Of a DNA stretch of 64,000 nt, positions 22,001-31,249 are shown piece by piece. This DNA comes from Ostrinia nubilalis. Its lineage: Eukaryota > Arthropoda > Insecta > Lepidoptera > Crambidae. The position numbers and the translations under genes were made by a program. Under the pieces are notes generated by a model. It was not told where the DNA came from and did no database searches. It saw nothing but the letters and a program-made list of their open reading frames with translations. The number at the start of each line of letters is the position of its first letter. Positions within the stretch are counted from its first letter, which is position 1. The DNA is taken from NCBI RefSeq assembly GCF_963855985.1, contig NC_087092.1, positions 6,076,001 through 6,140,000 on the forward strand, in the 5' to 3' direction.

Positions 22001-22291
22001 ACTCACTCCCTTGCGTTCCGTTTCATACTCCCACATTTATGTAGTTCTCTTCGTAGAACAATTGGTAGCAAATCAGCTTTTTCTCGTACCAAATCAAGCA
22101 AACATTGTGGTATCTTATGTTGTTGCAGTAAGGTGCTATTTTGTACATACTTCTATTATTAATAACAATGTTTTTTTGTTACAGCTATACTGACCAATTT
22201 GTTCCCCGACAACAACGTCCAGGATCTATTCAAGCGTCTGTACTCCAACTCGCCGAGAGTCCCTGTGCCTAAGAAATCAGTAAATATATGA
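9641..22291 (+). CDS. Sorting nexin 13 orthologue (snazarus family), complete, 23 exons
   Basis: Predicted 980-aa multidomain sorting nexin; vertebrate SNX13 is about 960-970 aa. Known roles of the family (SNX13/14/19/25, yeast Mdm1, fly Snazarus) are ER-anchored tethering to other membranes, phosphoinositide binding and lipid-droplet or endolysosomal lipid handling. Exons: 9641-9762, 9963-10074, 10152-10366, 10698-10930, 11143-11295, 12315-12487, 13239-13355, 13745-13859, 13970-14098, 14383-14603, 14696-14760, 14860-14900, 16076-16168, 16276-16389, 16577-16710, 17365-17577, 17950-18046, 19918-19997, 20099-20217, 20463-20531, 20659-20765, 21398-21511, 22185-22291. The exon sum is 2943 nt and phases match at every junction. 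All introns are GT-AG except intron 10 (GC-AG). Domain order: membrane hairpin, PXA, RGS-like, PX, Nexin_C. Choosing SNX13 over SNX25 is from recalled similarity, strongest at the PLINLLSDPDNIN region and the C-terminus. Confidence 0.93.
10152..12487 (+). CDS. Snx13 exons 3-6: PXA domain
   Basis: Exons 10152-10366, 10698-10930, 11143-11295 and 12315-12487 encode residues about 79-336. The PXA domain starts near RITGSETVDSFINE (residue 95) with the conserved DYVTPWYEILTNDEEF. It continues through VKSVDWIYLL, DLFFDLECSIENRQICRD and ALLCEVSEAILYL, and ends at PLINLLSDPDNIN. A low-complexity, basic and serine-rich insert (about residues 195-245, SSKPSPKKQEDKKMHRRNKS) looks disordered and phosphorylatable. 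PXA in relatives binds lipids or diacylglycerol-containing membranes (family knowledge). Confidence 0.9.
11353..11465 (-). mobile_element. Helitron-like 3' fragment in Snx13 intron 5
   Basis: It begins CTAGCGACTCGCCCCGGCTT and then carries AAAATCCGTTGAGTAGTTTT, the arrangement of the dispersed GGCTTCGCACG family seen complete at 55090-55292. Read on the minus strand it ends in CTAG, as Helitrons do. It is truncated internally. Confidence 0.55.
13104..13248 (+). repeat. Triplicated 3' splice-site module before Snx13 exon 7
   Basis: Three tandem units of 48-49 bp (13104-13151, 13152-13199, 13200-13248) each contain TTTAAAAGTTTT-like sequence, ACACAT, a T-rich tract, TTTAG and then a (T/A)G(T/C)TGTCG exon-start-like sequence. 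The AGs lie at 13140-13141, 13188-13189 and 13237-13238; only the third gives the correct frame and peptide. Confidence 0.85.
13239..14900 (+). CDS. Snx13 exons 7-12: linker and RGS-like domain
   Basis: Exons 13239-13355, 13745-13859, 13970-14098, 14383-14603, 14696-14760 and 14860-14900 encode residues about 337-565. Exon 7 continues the PXA-to-RGS linker (RDSSLPSEVFLLVIRCCGDA). The RGS-like fold runs from about 425 (TLKFLRATTAWRSNAQYLL) through ALELCDLYLSPNRPPV and FDDVQKCVCDALEDDPSW to about 550. The first RGS helices are poorly conserved, so GAP activity is doubtful. Exon 12 is lysine-glutamate rich. Intron 10 uses a GC donor at 14604-14605; the nearby GT at 14608 would give a stop immediately after the junction. 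Confidence 0.85.
16076..17577 (+). CDS. Snx13 exons 13-16: linker and PX domain
   Basis: Exons 16076-16168 and 16276-16389 encode a serine-rich linker (residues about 566-634). Exons 16577-16710 and 17365-17577 encode the PX domain (about 635-740), with AFGIYAIAVTR, the phosphoinositide-contacting RRYSDF at 664-669, the proline loop LPFPGKKTF, and the lysine/arginine helix SRSVLESRKRMLNNYLQTL. The key arginine of RRYSDF and the basic residue after the proline loop are both present, so PI3P-type binding is plausible. Confidence 0.9.
16868..17130 (-). mobile_element. RTE-type LINE 3' end in Snx13 intron 15
   Basis: Antisense copy. It starts with (ATC)n and TTTCAGCCACAGGACGTCC, passes GAACATAGGTCTCTC, and continues with the reverse complement of the RTE C-terminal coding region (GCATCCAGCGCCTTCG, GGCCATTG-type end). 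It is 5'-truncated. Confidence 0.7.
17715..17896 (+). mobile_element. Helitron-like copy in Snx13 intron 16
   Basis: It carries CTACTGAACGGATTATGATG, then TGTGACAGACCGAAATTC, GGGCGGAGCGGCAAAAACTAG, with the 3' end CTAG at 17893-17896. The 5' end is not clearly defined. It belongs to the same dispersed family as 55090-55292. Confidence 0.5.
17950..22291 (+). CDS. Snx13 exons 17-23: post-PX linker and Nexin_C domain
   Basis: Exons 17950-18046 and 19918-19997 encode the linker (VNPLKAGMRTLKNMPDQF...). Exons 20099-20217, 20463-20531, 20659-20765, 21398-21511 and 22185-22291 encode the sorting-nexin C-terminal domain (about 812-980), with LLEEVLGIRGLWLRRRLLAP, ARRGLLTVFDLFQNQEINRR and VLLEG...NLFPDNNVQDLFKRLY, then TGA at 22289-22291. 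Intron 17 is the longest (1871 bp) because it holds two transposable elements; the second ends 12 bases before the exon 18 boundary. Confidence 0.9.
18126..18966. mobile_element. Non-autonomous hAT element in Snx13 intron 17
   Basis: The 8-bp inverted ends TAGGGTTT / AAACCCTA are flanked by an exact 8-bp duplication CACATAAT (18118-18125 and 18967-18974). Both subterminal zones carry clusters of CTCGAG / CTCGAGAA motifs, presumably transposase-binding sites. The middle is AT-rich and non-coding. Confidence 0.85.
19015..19905 (-). mobile_element. Fold-back repeat family, copy 1, next to Snx13 exon 18
   Basis: Copy 2 lies at 28881-29578 in the opposite orientation. Read on the minus strand it begins with a long inverted repeat (arms 19760-19905 and 19585-19730, 146 bp each, 29-base loop). 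It ends with the palindrome GGGGGCACTGCCGTGCCCCC (19019-19038). A 106-bp internal unit is tandemly duplicated (19374-19479, 19480-19585). No coding capacity. The short terminal palindrome and the ATCCC start are reminiscent of Helitron-type elements, but CTRR is not seen, so the class is unassigned. Confidence 0.8.
21546..21633. repeat. GTTGCACCA-type MITE, copy A (intron 22)
   Basis: It contains GCACCATCTTAACT...ACACCGGTTATCGTTATAA and ends AAAGTTAGGTGGTGCAACTC. The same family is at 35668-35793, 36211-36333 and 63291-63391. Confidence 0.7.
21635..21745. repeat. Dispersed repeat (GACCCCCTCTAATTTATCAG family)
   Basis: It shares order and wording with 29588-29665 and, weakly, with 33755-33850: CTCTAATTTA(C/T)CAGA(G/T)GCAAA, then CTTCCCAAGCTGG-type sequence and CGGGTTG. 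Class unknown. Confidence 0.55.
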
Positions 22292-24093
22292 GAATTATAC
22301 ACACAATAGTTATAATTAGTGATCTAGGTAGGTAGAGCTGTTTTTGGTATAGTCACGAACCTAAAATGATTACTTAATCTGAGGAAATAAGGTTTAAATT
22401 GCAATGGAAATGTTATGAATTTTTGCACGTGACTTGTCGTCCCTTACATGACTAACTCTCTTGTCTCTCTTATCTCAGTTTTGCCACTTTCTCAAAACCA
22501 CGGGTTTTCAGTTAGGTCATTTCAAATTTAGTTTCTGTTTATACTTTATTACGGACCTCGTATGTTGAGAACCAATGTACATACAGATACGTACTCAAAT
22601 CGCCAAAAGACTGAGATAGGATAGTTAGTCATGCGAGGGACGTTGTAATACATTGTAATAATATGGACATGCCTACTTGTAAAAAAAAAGCAGCTATATT
22701 GAATAATGTGTTTTCAAAATGGTTCCTGAGGCAAATTGATATAAATTGGTGTGGGCTATTCAATGGTATTTATTTACTAATTATTACAAGTCCAGGATCT
22801 GTCAATATGCCTATTGCGGGATTGCAGTCAGAATGTCTATGATATGTTTGCGAACAAACCAAAATAGCTCTACCTACTCTGGTAATAATACACCAATTCC
22901 GTTGCCTTTTACATAGTGATACTAATTCCACCATAAAACTTATTGCAGCATACAAGTAGGTAGGTTACTACTAAAATATTGTATAAGAAACGTCCCTTAA
23001 TGTTGTTCTAACATATTTTGTAATGCTAATGTTTAATGCAGAGCTATATTAAAATAAAGCAATATTAATAAATAATATATTGGGTTAACTTGGGTTATAT
23101 TGCAGAAGCTAGTATCAATATTGTTACGGTTGTAGCAGTTTTAATATTCATACAGTGGTTTGTAATTTTTTTTGTGGGTAAATGGTCATTGGTTGTCAAA
23201 TCAAGTAAAAAGTCAAGCAAATAAGGTCCCAATTGCATGGACATAAGGATCACAGCTCTTAGGAACTGCGCACATGACCAGGACGCACGGCAAGGGATTT
23301 TTGGGCGATGAATAATAATGTACTTTATAATTTTAACGCTACGGTTGAAATTGCAATGTCAATGATTTTAGGATGCTACGGCATACTGACTTAGGAATAC
23401 CGGAGAGGCTAATGTGGGCTACATTAGTAGTCCCTTACAATTATTAAAGTCGTGTCGATTATGTGCACAGAAATGAATGTGCCAAGCCCGTTCGTACACC
23501 GTATGACAATGATACACGGTTCTTATTAGCTTGCCAATTTTTTCCCTCGGGTACAGTCGTAGAAAAAATTGTAAACCACTGTATGAATTGTTAAACTGTG
23601 ATTGTAGTATAAGTTTTGTGCCAATGAGTCTAAATTTTGATAACATTCCAACTTGATTGGCCAAAATCGTGATAAAAGCAGTACCTAAATAATTAGGTAC
23701 AATTTCACTAGCAAATTTTACTGTTTATATAGAAAAGAATAGATTTTTTACAAGATAATTTTAATGCAAGTTAAATTTAACTACCTGATGCTTTACAATC
23801 GGGGGAATATAGCTAGAATTTAGCTATACATACTTAATTTGGGTAACAGTAAATAAACACTATTTACATTATTTATTAAAATAATATGTATATTATTGCT
23901 TTTAGTACGATCTCTTTGAAAACGGATGAAATTATTTTTGCCATCCATCAATTTTACAAGTTTAAAAATTCTGTTTTATGTATTTCTACAATGCCGATAC
24001 GTAGTGAAGATACTATTATTACGATTTTGTTTGTCAAATTGTTAATCTGATAAAGATTACTATATTTTTATTTTGATATTATTTCGCAAAATA
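22292..24093 (+). other. Snx13 3' UTR / 3' flank
   Basis: No coding sequence. Candidate polyadenylation signals are AATAAA at 23053-23058 and 23852-23857; which one is used cannot be told from sequence. A palindromic repeat lies at 22439-22641. Confidence 0.5.
22439..22641. repeat. Inverted-repeat element (arms about 40 bp)
   Basis: GTCCCTTACATGACTAACTC, followed by TATCTCAGTTTT, on the left pairs with AAAAGACTGAGATAGGATAG and TCATGCGAGGGAC on the right. Probably a MITE inside the Snx13 3' UTR or flank. Confidence 0.65.
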
Positions 24094-24243
24094 CGTCGCT
24101 TGCCTGACTGACGTAACTGACATTTTGCAAAATTTTCAGGTGATTACACAGATCGATTCGTCTTTCGAAATTGATTAATATGGTGTAGATAACTCAGTTT
24201 CGAAAAAAAATGTCAGATACGTCAGTTAGAGAGGCAAGCGACG
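24094..24243. repeat. Hairpin element A (CGTCGCTTGCCT ends)
   Basis: The left arm CGTCGCTTGCCTGACTGACG, continuing ACTGACATTTT, pairs with the right arm AAAATGTCAGATACGTCAGT followed by GAGGCAAGCGACG. It abuts the next hairpin. Confidence 0.75.
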
Positions 24244-24245
24244 AA

Positions 24246-24499
24246 TATAGATCGTTTCATCCATGAAGACGCGCCCCATCACTTTTTGGTCGAGAGAAGC
24301 GCGGGGTGCGGGGAGTTTGATCCGAGCAATCAGAGCGTCCTAATTGTAGTGTGCGTGTACAACAATAATGACGCATCCAATAGTGCACACGCACACTACA
24401 GTAATGACGCTCGGATTGCTTGGATAAAACTCCCCGCACCTCGCGCTTCCCTCGACCAAAAAGTGGTGGGGCGCGTCTTCGTGGATGAAACGATCTATA
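24246..24499. repeat. Hairpin element B (arms about 110 bp)
   Basis: It begins TATAGATCGTTTCATCCA and ends TGGATGAAACGATCTATA. The arms are GC-rich (GAAGACGCGCCCC, GCGGGGAGTTT) around a short centre with ACAACAATAATGACGC. TA dinucleotides at the edges suggest a Tc1/mariner-type MITE. Confidence 0.8.
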
Positions 24500-25651
24500 G
24501 TCTCGTAAAACTAGTTCAAATAACGTACCGATGTTTGTTCTCGTCTGTTGTGCCTTTAGATTAAAGCTTAAAGTAAAATAATATACGAATAATATAATAA
24601 ATTGTCATTAAAAGTCAGCAAAGTTTTATATTTATACGCATTACATACTGTAGCAAATTATACAATAGCATTTATTAGAATTTTCATATATCTACATAAA
24701 CAAATAGTGATTATTATACAGCTTTATGAAATGTCTAATCAACGAACTAGTATAGAAAAGCAACACGTTACGTATTTCAAGAAATATATGAGCAATGGTT
24801 TTCTATATTATTGGTACTCAGTATTAAATTAATCTTAGTAGTATAATTACAGTTTTGGTGGATTTTAAAGTGGATTTTCAGGTTTGTATAATGAATAAAT
24901 AGATATTGGAATCGTATAGTGATAGGGCCAAAAATAAACTATTTTTAACTGTAAATTGTTCGTATAGTTGACATAAATAGTTGCTTTAGTTCTAACATAA
25001 ACAGTTAGTTTGTTGCAAAATCATTCTTAATACAACTACTTAAAATTGCCAGTATTTAGTTCGTATTGTGTTTTCCAGTATGGGTATCTGTATAACGTAT
25101 TATTATTTTAAAACGATTTTCTAGTTTTTTCAGATGTCTTATATTTCTAGTTGAAATGAGGCGTCTTTCGGTATTATAGAAGATCTTAATAAATTTTCTA
25201 AATCGCAACAAATACTGTGGTGTTAGAACTTAAGCAACTATAAAAGTATGGAATACACGAAATGTAGGTATTTTTTGTACAACTCTGCCAACTCGGTTTC
25301 AGATATTTGTATGTGCCTCAATGATAAACTTATTCCATATTGATCTGTTCAGAATGAAGATTATTATATTGTAGTTTTTAGTAAAAAGATTTGTGAAGCA
25401 AAAGCAATATTAAACTTACAGAGATATAATACTTGCGTAACGTCTTTTACATATCAATTTCAATGGCTTGGTATTTATTGTAGTTAGCTAATAAATATTT
25501 AATATTCCAGTTACGGATACGGTTTAGGAAAATTACTATTTATTGTAAAATAAGCGAGTTCGTATTTATTTGTTTAGTTTTAAATAAATTATTTGAATAA
25601 ATAACATCTTTGATTTTTATATCCCGAATGCTAGATTAACCCTATTCCAGT
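24500..25651. other. AT-rich flank with polyadenylation-like signals
   Basis: No gene. AATAAA at 25583-25588 and GAATAAATAAC soon after could mark a distal 3' end of Snx13, but this is speculative. Confidence 0.4.
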
Positions 25652-25900
25652 ACAATAATTAGTGACCGACCGAATATTCGTTTTCGTTTTCGTTTTCGGC
25701 CATTTTCGGCCAAAAAATAGACATTCGGCCATATTTTCGTTTTCGGCCAAAAGCCAGCCGAAGCTTCGGTCAAACCGAATATCAGAAATACGTGAATAAG
25801 ATGGTGTCGTTTATCGTTCCGATATCTTCGGGAGTGAATCTGGTGCACTCATGGTTCCAATCAGACTTGAACAGACGCGGTATTGTCACACTCTTTTGAA

Positions 25901-25939
25901 GTTGTGAAGTGAGGTTACAACGTAACCTCACTTCACAAC
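25901..25939. repeat. Perfect 18-bp hairpin
   Basis: GTTGTGAAGTGAGGTTAC, three-base loop, then its exact complement. It is followed by a short CACAACACAACC-type simple repeat up to about 25985. Confidence 0.85.
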
Positions 25940-25990
25940 CACTACACAACACAACCACTACACAACACAACCACAACACAACCACTTCTA

Positions 25991-26643
25991 AAGGGTGTCC
26001 AGCTAGAATTTTCCAAGTTCAAAATTGAATACAAATAAAACCAAAGAGTTTTCAGTAAGTTTAATTGTTTCAAAATAGAGTCTAATGCGGATTTGAAATA
26101 CGCCATGAGTCACTGGTCGGGAGCCTACAGAGCGTTCGCAGTTGAGCAATAAGTATTTGAAATGTATTGTCGAATGATCGATGTATGTCTGATACTACAA
26201 CTGCAACTGCATCCCGGTCAACTACGTAACTCTATTTCAGCAAGAAGGTGTCTCACCACACACGGAGAGTACCTCGATGGAGACACTGAGGATCAGCAAG
26301 TACAGGGACATACCCTAGCCGCCTCGGTCACCAGATCTCACACCATGCGACTTTTTCTTGTGGGGATATCTCATCTCAAGTCAAAAGTTTTCAGCAAACA
26401 ATCCTTAAATAATTCAGGTTCTGTAAGAAAACATCCGCCGTGAAGTTGCAGGAAAATTATTAGCGCGATTTGCTCTCGCATAGTTGCGAATGTAAGGGTC
26501 CGGCTGTGAGAGTGGCAATAGTAAAACGGGCATCATTTAAAAGACATTGCCTTTAAAAAATTAAATCCGCATTGTTAAACTCCAGTTTGCATTAGTAATA
26601 AATAATCATTTTTGAAGTTGAAAAATTCCCACTGAACACCCTT
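25991..26643 (+). mobile_element. Tc1/mariner-like element with transposase remnant
   Basis: Ends AAGGGTGTCCAG / CTGAACACCCTT are imperfect inverted repeats of about 24 bp, each flanked by TA. Inside, the plus strand carries a broken DDE-type transposase: TLFQQEGVSPHT (about 26230), PPRSPDLTPCDFFLWGYL (about 26320-26375) and KENIRREVAGKL (about 26430). These fit the FQQDGAPPH and SPDLTPxDFFLWGYLK motifs. There are frameshifts and stops; non-functional. Confidence 0.75.
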
Positions 26644-26835
26644 TATTTCTTCTTCACTTCCCAATATTTCAATATACACCGGAAATAATATTCTACTAAG
26701 AATTCATAATTAATTTTTTTGAGTTTTAATGCCGGTTTTCTTTAGTCAATCCTTATCAAAATCAACTGTCAAACGTCATTATGTTTTTGGTCAAAACATT
26801 AACGGTTTCAAAGTTTTTACATAATTTCAGATTGA

Positions 26836-27591
26836 AAGGACAATGACCATAAATGTATGGAGTGTGGTCCAAATGTCCACCACTAACGAGACCTATGTAG
26901 TTAAATAGTCTACTAAATACTGATTCATTATAACCAAACCGCAATCAAAAATATTCTGTCAGTAAAAAGTTATGACTGAATGAAAAGTCATGTTTTTCAC
27001 CTTTTCATCCGAAAAATTTTCTTAATATCATTATATCCATCGCACATTTTGGACTAATCTATGCATGTTATGTCATGTCGCTTAGTGTGCCGTGTTAGGT
27101 TCTCGCTAAAATAAAAAAAAATAAGCTCAGAAGAAAGACAACAATATTGAAATAACTACTTGGAATAATACGAAAGGGGTAAAAATAGTCTTATTTCCAA
27201 CTGGTGCGGGGTTATAGATGAATTATATTATATATTATACTAGCTGTGCTTACGACTTTGTACGCGTGAAAATAGTTTAAATAATATTTCCCATTTTTAC
27301 AACATTTGTCTTTATTGCTCCGCCCCTATTGGTTGCAGGGTGATGTTATTTAACCTAAAACCATCCTTGATAACGGGCTATCCTTAACAAATATATTTTT
27401 TGAAATCGGACAAGTAGTTCGTGAGATTAGCGCGTAAACTACTACAATTTTCCATACAGTCATAACTTTTTACTGACAGCTTATTTTTTTTTCGTCCCAT
27501 ACTGAAAGTTAATCTCTATTTAATGGACTATAAGCCAATATAGGTCTTATTAGTGGTGGACATTTGGACCACTTTTGGTCATTGTCCTTTG
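26836..27591. mobile_element. Long-TIR element nested in the hAT-like element
   Basis: Left arm (26836 to about 26976) and right arm (about 27463-27591) pair over AAAGGACAATGACC, TGGTCCAAATGTCCACCACT, GACCTAT and CTGTCAGTAAAAAGTTATGAC. No coding capacity is recognised. Confidence 0.65.
27241..27430 (-). mobile_element. Helitron-like copy
   Basis: It starts CTAGCTGTGCTTACGACTTT and contains TTTTTGAAATCGGACAAGTAG, the family signature. It lies inside the long-TIR element and is therefore younger than it. Confidence 0.55.
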
Positions 27592-27708
27592 AGAGTTGAA
27601 GGTCATTTTCGTTATCGTTTTCGGCCGAAAATGAGACTGCAGCCGAAGCTTCGTTTTCGTTTCCGTTTTCGGCTGAAAATTCATATTCGGTCGGACACTA
27701 ACAATAAT

Positions 27709-28192
27709 ACAATACGACTAAGTATCACACAGTCGGAATCTATAGTTAGACCATCGATAAATGAAACCCAACCTGCATTTATAGTCAAAGAAAGAAATAA
27801 TGAAAGTAAACATTAATTAGGACAGCAATTAAATTAATCAAAAGAAATACCTCTTGTGCAAAATTAACGTGAGAGACATTAAACTAAAACCATCCCGGAT
27901 TCATTATTATTAAAAGCAAACAAAGTAGGGCAGGACGTATTGTTCTTATAGATAGGTCATCATCATCTCAATTTCTGACCGCAAGGAGAGCCATATAGCA
28001 CAGTCTTCCGCTTTTTCAGCAAGTGACCGTAATCACAAAACATTTTGGTGGTGCAACTATCTTTTTGAGGTCTCTAATCTCCGAGAACCGTTTTACTACA
28101 CTTATCGTCGATTCTGCGACCTACCACTAACTTCGTCCACTAAATATGTAGTAAAGTAGATTAGATAATAGGTAGATGGGTTTATTACAATT
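27709..28192. other. Non-coding spacer
   Basis: Nothing beyond AT-rich unique-looking sequence is visible. Confidence 0.5.
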
Positions 28193-28350
28193 TCATCATC
28201 ATCATCTCATCCATAGGACGTCCACTGCTGAACATAGGCCTCTCCCAATGCTTTCCATGTTACCCGGTTGGTAGCGGCCTGCGTCCAGCGCTTTCCTGCT
28301 ACCTTTATGAAGTCGTCGGTCCACCTTGTGGGTGGACGTCCCACGCTATT
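28193..28350 (-). mobile_element. RTE-type LINE 3' end
   Basis: Antisense. (ATC)n, then AGGACGTCCACTGCTGAACA, AGGCCTCTCCCAATG and GTCCACCTTGTGGGTGGACG. Short 5'-truncated copy. Confidence 0.75.
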
Positions 28351-28639
28351 ACAATTTACCTACTTACTTCTTAACCCGTTACTGTCATTTGCAAATGACG
28401 ACCAAACACGACAATTAGGTCTGCAGAAGAGACGTGTAATTACGGTAATTAGTATTAGTAAACAACAGCGGGTAGGCGCTGGCAACGCGCGCTGGCGCCC
28501 GCCCAAGGCACCACCGTTTACTTCGTTGCCAATCTTTCATTGCATAGTAATGCGTTCAATTAATGTAACACTTCGTTTTATTTTCGAAAGGGGTGCTTTA
28601 CTTTTGGGATATTTTTGCGAATACGTCATTATGTATGAG

Positions 28640-28790
28640 TCAAAGATTCAAAGATTTTATTCAGTACTTAGGCCCTTTTTAAAACGCTTATACACGTCCC
28701 AAATAATATAGCTTGCCCTACCACCATTTCGGGACAACATGGGCTGTTGCTGAGAAAAAGTAGCGGAAGAAACTCAGTCAGAATGATCAC
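28640..28790 (-). mobile_element. LINE 3' end (GACTTTGA-tail family), antisense
   Basis: GAGTCAAAGATTCAAAGATT, then TTATACACGTCCC and CTGAGAAAAAGTAGCGG...AACTCAGTC. This is the reverse complement of the family present in sense at 36960-37153. Confidence 0.6.
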
Positions 28791-28880
28791 AGATAATCCA
28801 TCTTCAAAAACATAAAAGAGAATAGAGATTTTGATCATTGAATAACGCTAGAATTTCATCACCATCAGGTAATTTTAGTT

Positions 28881-29578
28881 ATCCCATCAAAAACAATACT
28901 TGTCAAAAAAACCAGGTCTCGCAACTCAGTTGTTCTACGGTAAAAAGTTGTGAGATCCATGTAATACCAAGTCCAGGCCAGGAAATCTTTAACGTTTTAC
29001 ATAAATTATTGACTTGGCCATCGCACTAAATAATTTAATTTACACGTGTTTTCAACTTTTTACCGTAGAACAACTGAGTTGCGAGACTTGGTTTTTTTGA
29101 CAAGTATTGTTTTTGATGGGATCTCATTTCTTTTTGTATTTTGTAGACAGCAGTTATGTATCTAGAAAACTGGACCGAAATTGAAAAATTTTACTCGACT
29201 TGGCGGTTGCACTACCGTGCCCCCAAATATTTTAGTTTTTCCTTGATTCATACACCAAACACTACTTATATTCCAAATTTGAAGCTTCTAGGTTTGCTAG
29301 AAGTGCCTTAGAGTTTTGATGATCGGTGAGTCAGTGAGTGACAAAATTAAGAAACTTTGACCCGTTATAATTCTTAAACTACTGGTTCAAATTGAATGAA
29401 ATTTGAAATATACCGTGTCTTTACAATGCCTACATGGTTACTGAAAATTCAGTCTTCTAGTTTTATCCACAACGAAGTTACAGGGGGTCGAAAATGGCCT
29501 GAATTGCTTCGAGAAAAGGATGGTACGGCCGTGCCGCTTTTTTGCTCGACTTGGTGGGGGCACTGCCGTGCCCCCAGA
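28881..29578 (+). mobile_element. Fold-back repeat family, copy 2
   Basis: Same family as 19015-19905, in the opposite orientation. The long inverted repeat at its start is intact on the left arm (28881-29027), but the right arm has lost its inner part (restarts near 29055), and it has a single copy of the 106-bp unit. It ends at the palindrome GGGGGCACTGCCGTGCCCCC followed by AGA, where the similarity to copy 1 stops. Confidence 0.8.
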
Positions 29579-29587
29579 CCACTGCAG

Positions 29588-29665
29588 GAGCACGACCCTC
29601 TCTAATTTACCAGAGGCAAATGGAGGATATAGGCCTACCTTCCCCACGCTGGCTAGACGGGTTGG
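29588..29665. repeat. Dispersed repeat (CTCTAATTTACCAGAGG family)
   Basis: Matches 21635-21745 in order and orientation: CTCTAATTTACCAGAGGCAAA-type sequence, then CTTCCCCACGCTGG and GACGGGTTGGGG. Confidence 0.55.
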
Positions 29666-30882
29666 GGAGGAAATTGGGGAAGTGCGTTAACTGACTTAAA
29701 ACGAGGTTTAACTGTGACAATATCCTTATTAATTCACTTTGCAATCAAGATATTCAGAAACATAAAATGAGTTCAGTGTCTACAATTCGCCTTAATTTAA
29801 TAGCTTGAATAGGTGAAGTTAATCTCGTAACCCAAAAATCCACGCTCACGACTCTGTAAAGGCACGACTACACAGTCGTACTTAACCCGGGTCATCTGTC
29901 CTTACCTTAAACGGTAAACAATTTCACGGGCAGTGGTTCAATTTAATTGGGGATTATCTTTTTTCCGGGCCAGCTCCGGGCGAACCGTCGTCAAACGGCG
30001 ATCCGGCGGTGCAACGACATTTGCCATTAATAAAACGCAGGCTGTGATAAAGGATCTAGATCCCAAATGAAGTGGCGAAAGGATTTTTTTCCCTTTTCAA
30101 TAGACCCGAATAGTACTGGACAGCTTTTGTATTTTTGTGTTACAACAATAAATTACAATTTTTATAGCTAGTATCTATTACTTTCATTGTAATCCATCTA
30201 GTTTTAAAAGTTATAGCCCATATCATATTATGTTAAGATACTTTTATAATGCTATGCAAACTTAGCTGTTGATGTAGGTCTGCTTACCTACCTTACAATG
30301 GCACCTACTTACACGTCTATTTCCTCCTGTTATTTAATTTTAGAAAGGTCTGATCCTGAAAGGAAATTATTAATCCTACCTAAACAAACGTTAGAATTGA
30401 TATGAAAACTATTTTCAGCTTTTTTCAAAGCATTTCAAATAGTTGTCATTAATCATGAAAGTGTTTGTAAACAAAACTACATTAAACACAAAAAACGTTC
30501 AATGCACTTACCCCGAACAAATTCTCCCGTTTCCTAGGGAAAATTCAGAATACGGTACGGCAGCGCAATTTTCATCCCGTATAAATTGCGTATCATTTCG
30601 TTGCTAGTTCGAATTCAAGTTGCCCGTCGCATCATTTATAAACAAAAGCGTGCAACACTGTTTTAAAAGGCAAAATTGTTTCCGCTATTACCCGGTCCCC
30701 TGCGCCAATAAATGTACGTGGGTATTTAGCAGCTATTTACTGCGACAGTCCGCTCTGCGACTTCGCTAATACTCTTAATTATTTTTGCCAGTGTAAGCTG
30801 TTTTTCTGACGGCGGAATGCAATGGCAACATTTTGCATCCGACGCGCCGCTCTCATTACGGTCCTGTCGTTCGGACGCGATA
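29666..30882. other. Unique-looking non-coding DNA
   Basis: No gene. Two GC-richer patches (about 29865-30050 and 30510-30870) have no repeat signature and could be conserved regulatory DNA; this cannot be tested here. Confidence 0.4.
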
Positions 30883-31249
30883 CCCCTACTAATATTAATA
30901 GTGACTCTGTCTGTTTGTCTGCTATCTTTTCACGTTTTAACCACTGAACTGATTTAAATGAGTATACATACCTAATGGGTTAGTGACGGACGACTTGTAG
31001 TAGACGATCGAATGAAGGTCGGAGACTTACCTGCGGATGCCTGCGGGCAGCACAGGGCCGGTAGTTGTGGAAGGCATTTGTCCAGAAGTGGACGTCATTG
31101 GGCAGAAACGAATGACCGGTACTAATACTACTTAGAGGTACTAAATCTAAATGCAGAAGTTTTTGATTGAATAATTTTTTATCCCACTTTTTGAAAGGGA
31201 ACACAGTGTGACAGACTGAAACCCACGCGAAGCAGCGGGCAAAAGCTAT
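30883..31249 (+). mobile_element. Helitron-like copy interrupted by an RTE fragment
   Basis: TACTAATATTAATAG near 30887 and GTTTTAACCACTGAACTGAT near 30935 are the 5' part. TGTGACAGACTGAAACCCAC and GCGAAGCAGCGGGCAAAAGCTA form the 3' part, with CTAT in place of CTAG. An RTE 3' end (about 31000-31112) sits between them. Confidence 0.6.
31000..31112 (+). mobile_element. RTE-type LINE 3' end inside the Helitron-like copy
   Basis: GGATGCCTGCGGGCAGCAC, then TTGTGGAAGGCATTTGTCCA and AGTGGACGTCATTGGGCAG, the usual RTE tail. The 5' end is truncated. Confidence 0.7.

Larger units (their letters stand above)
25660..27700. mobile_element. hAT-like element carrying three further insertions
   Basis: Inverted ends TAGTG(A/T)CCGACCGAATAT lie next to an exact 8-bp duplication ACAATAAT (25652-25659 and 27701-27708). 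Subterminal zones are repeats of TTTTCGGCC / GCCGAAAACG. It contains a Tc1/mariner-like element, a long inverted-repeat element and, within that, a Helitron-like piece. Confidence 0.85.

Noticed and set aside
28268..28711. 147-codon open frame
   Set aside because: Its first part is the antisense strand of an RTE 3' end and the rest has no protein-like signal.
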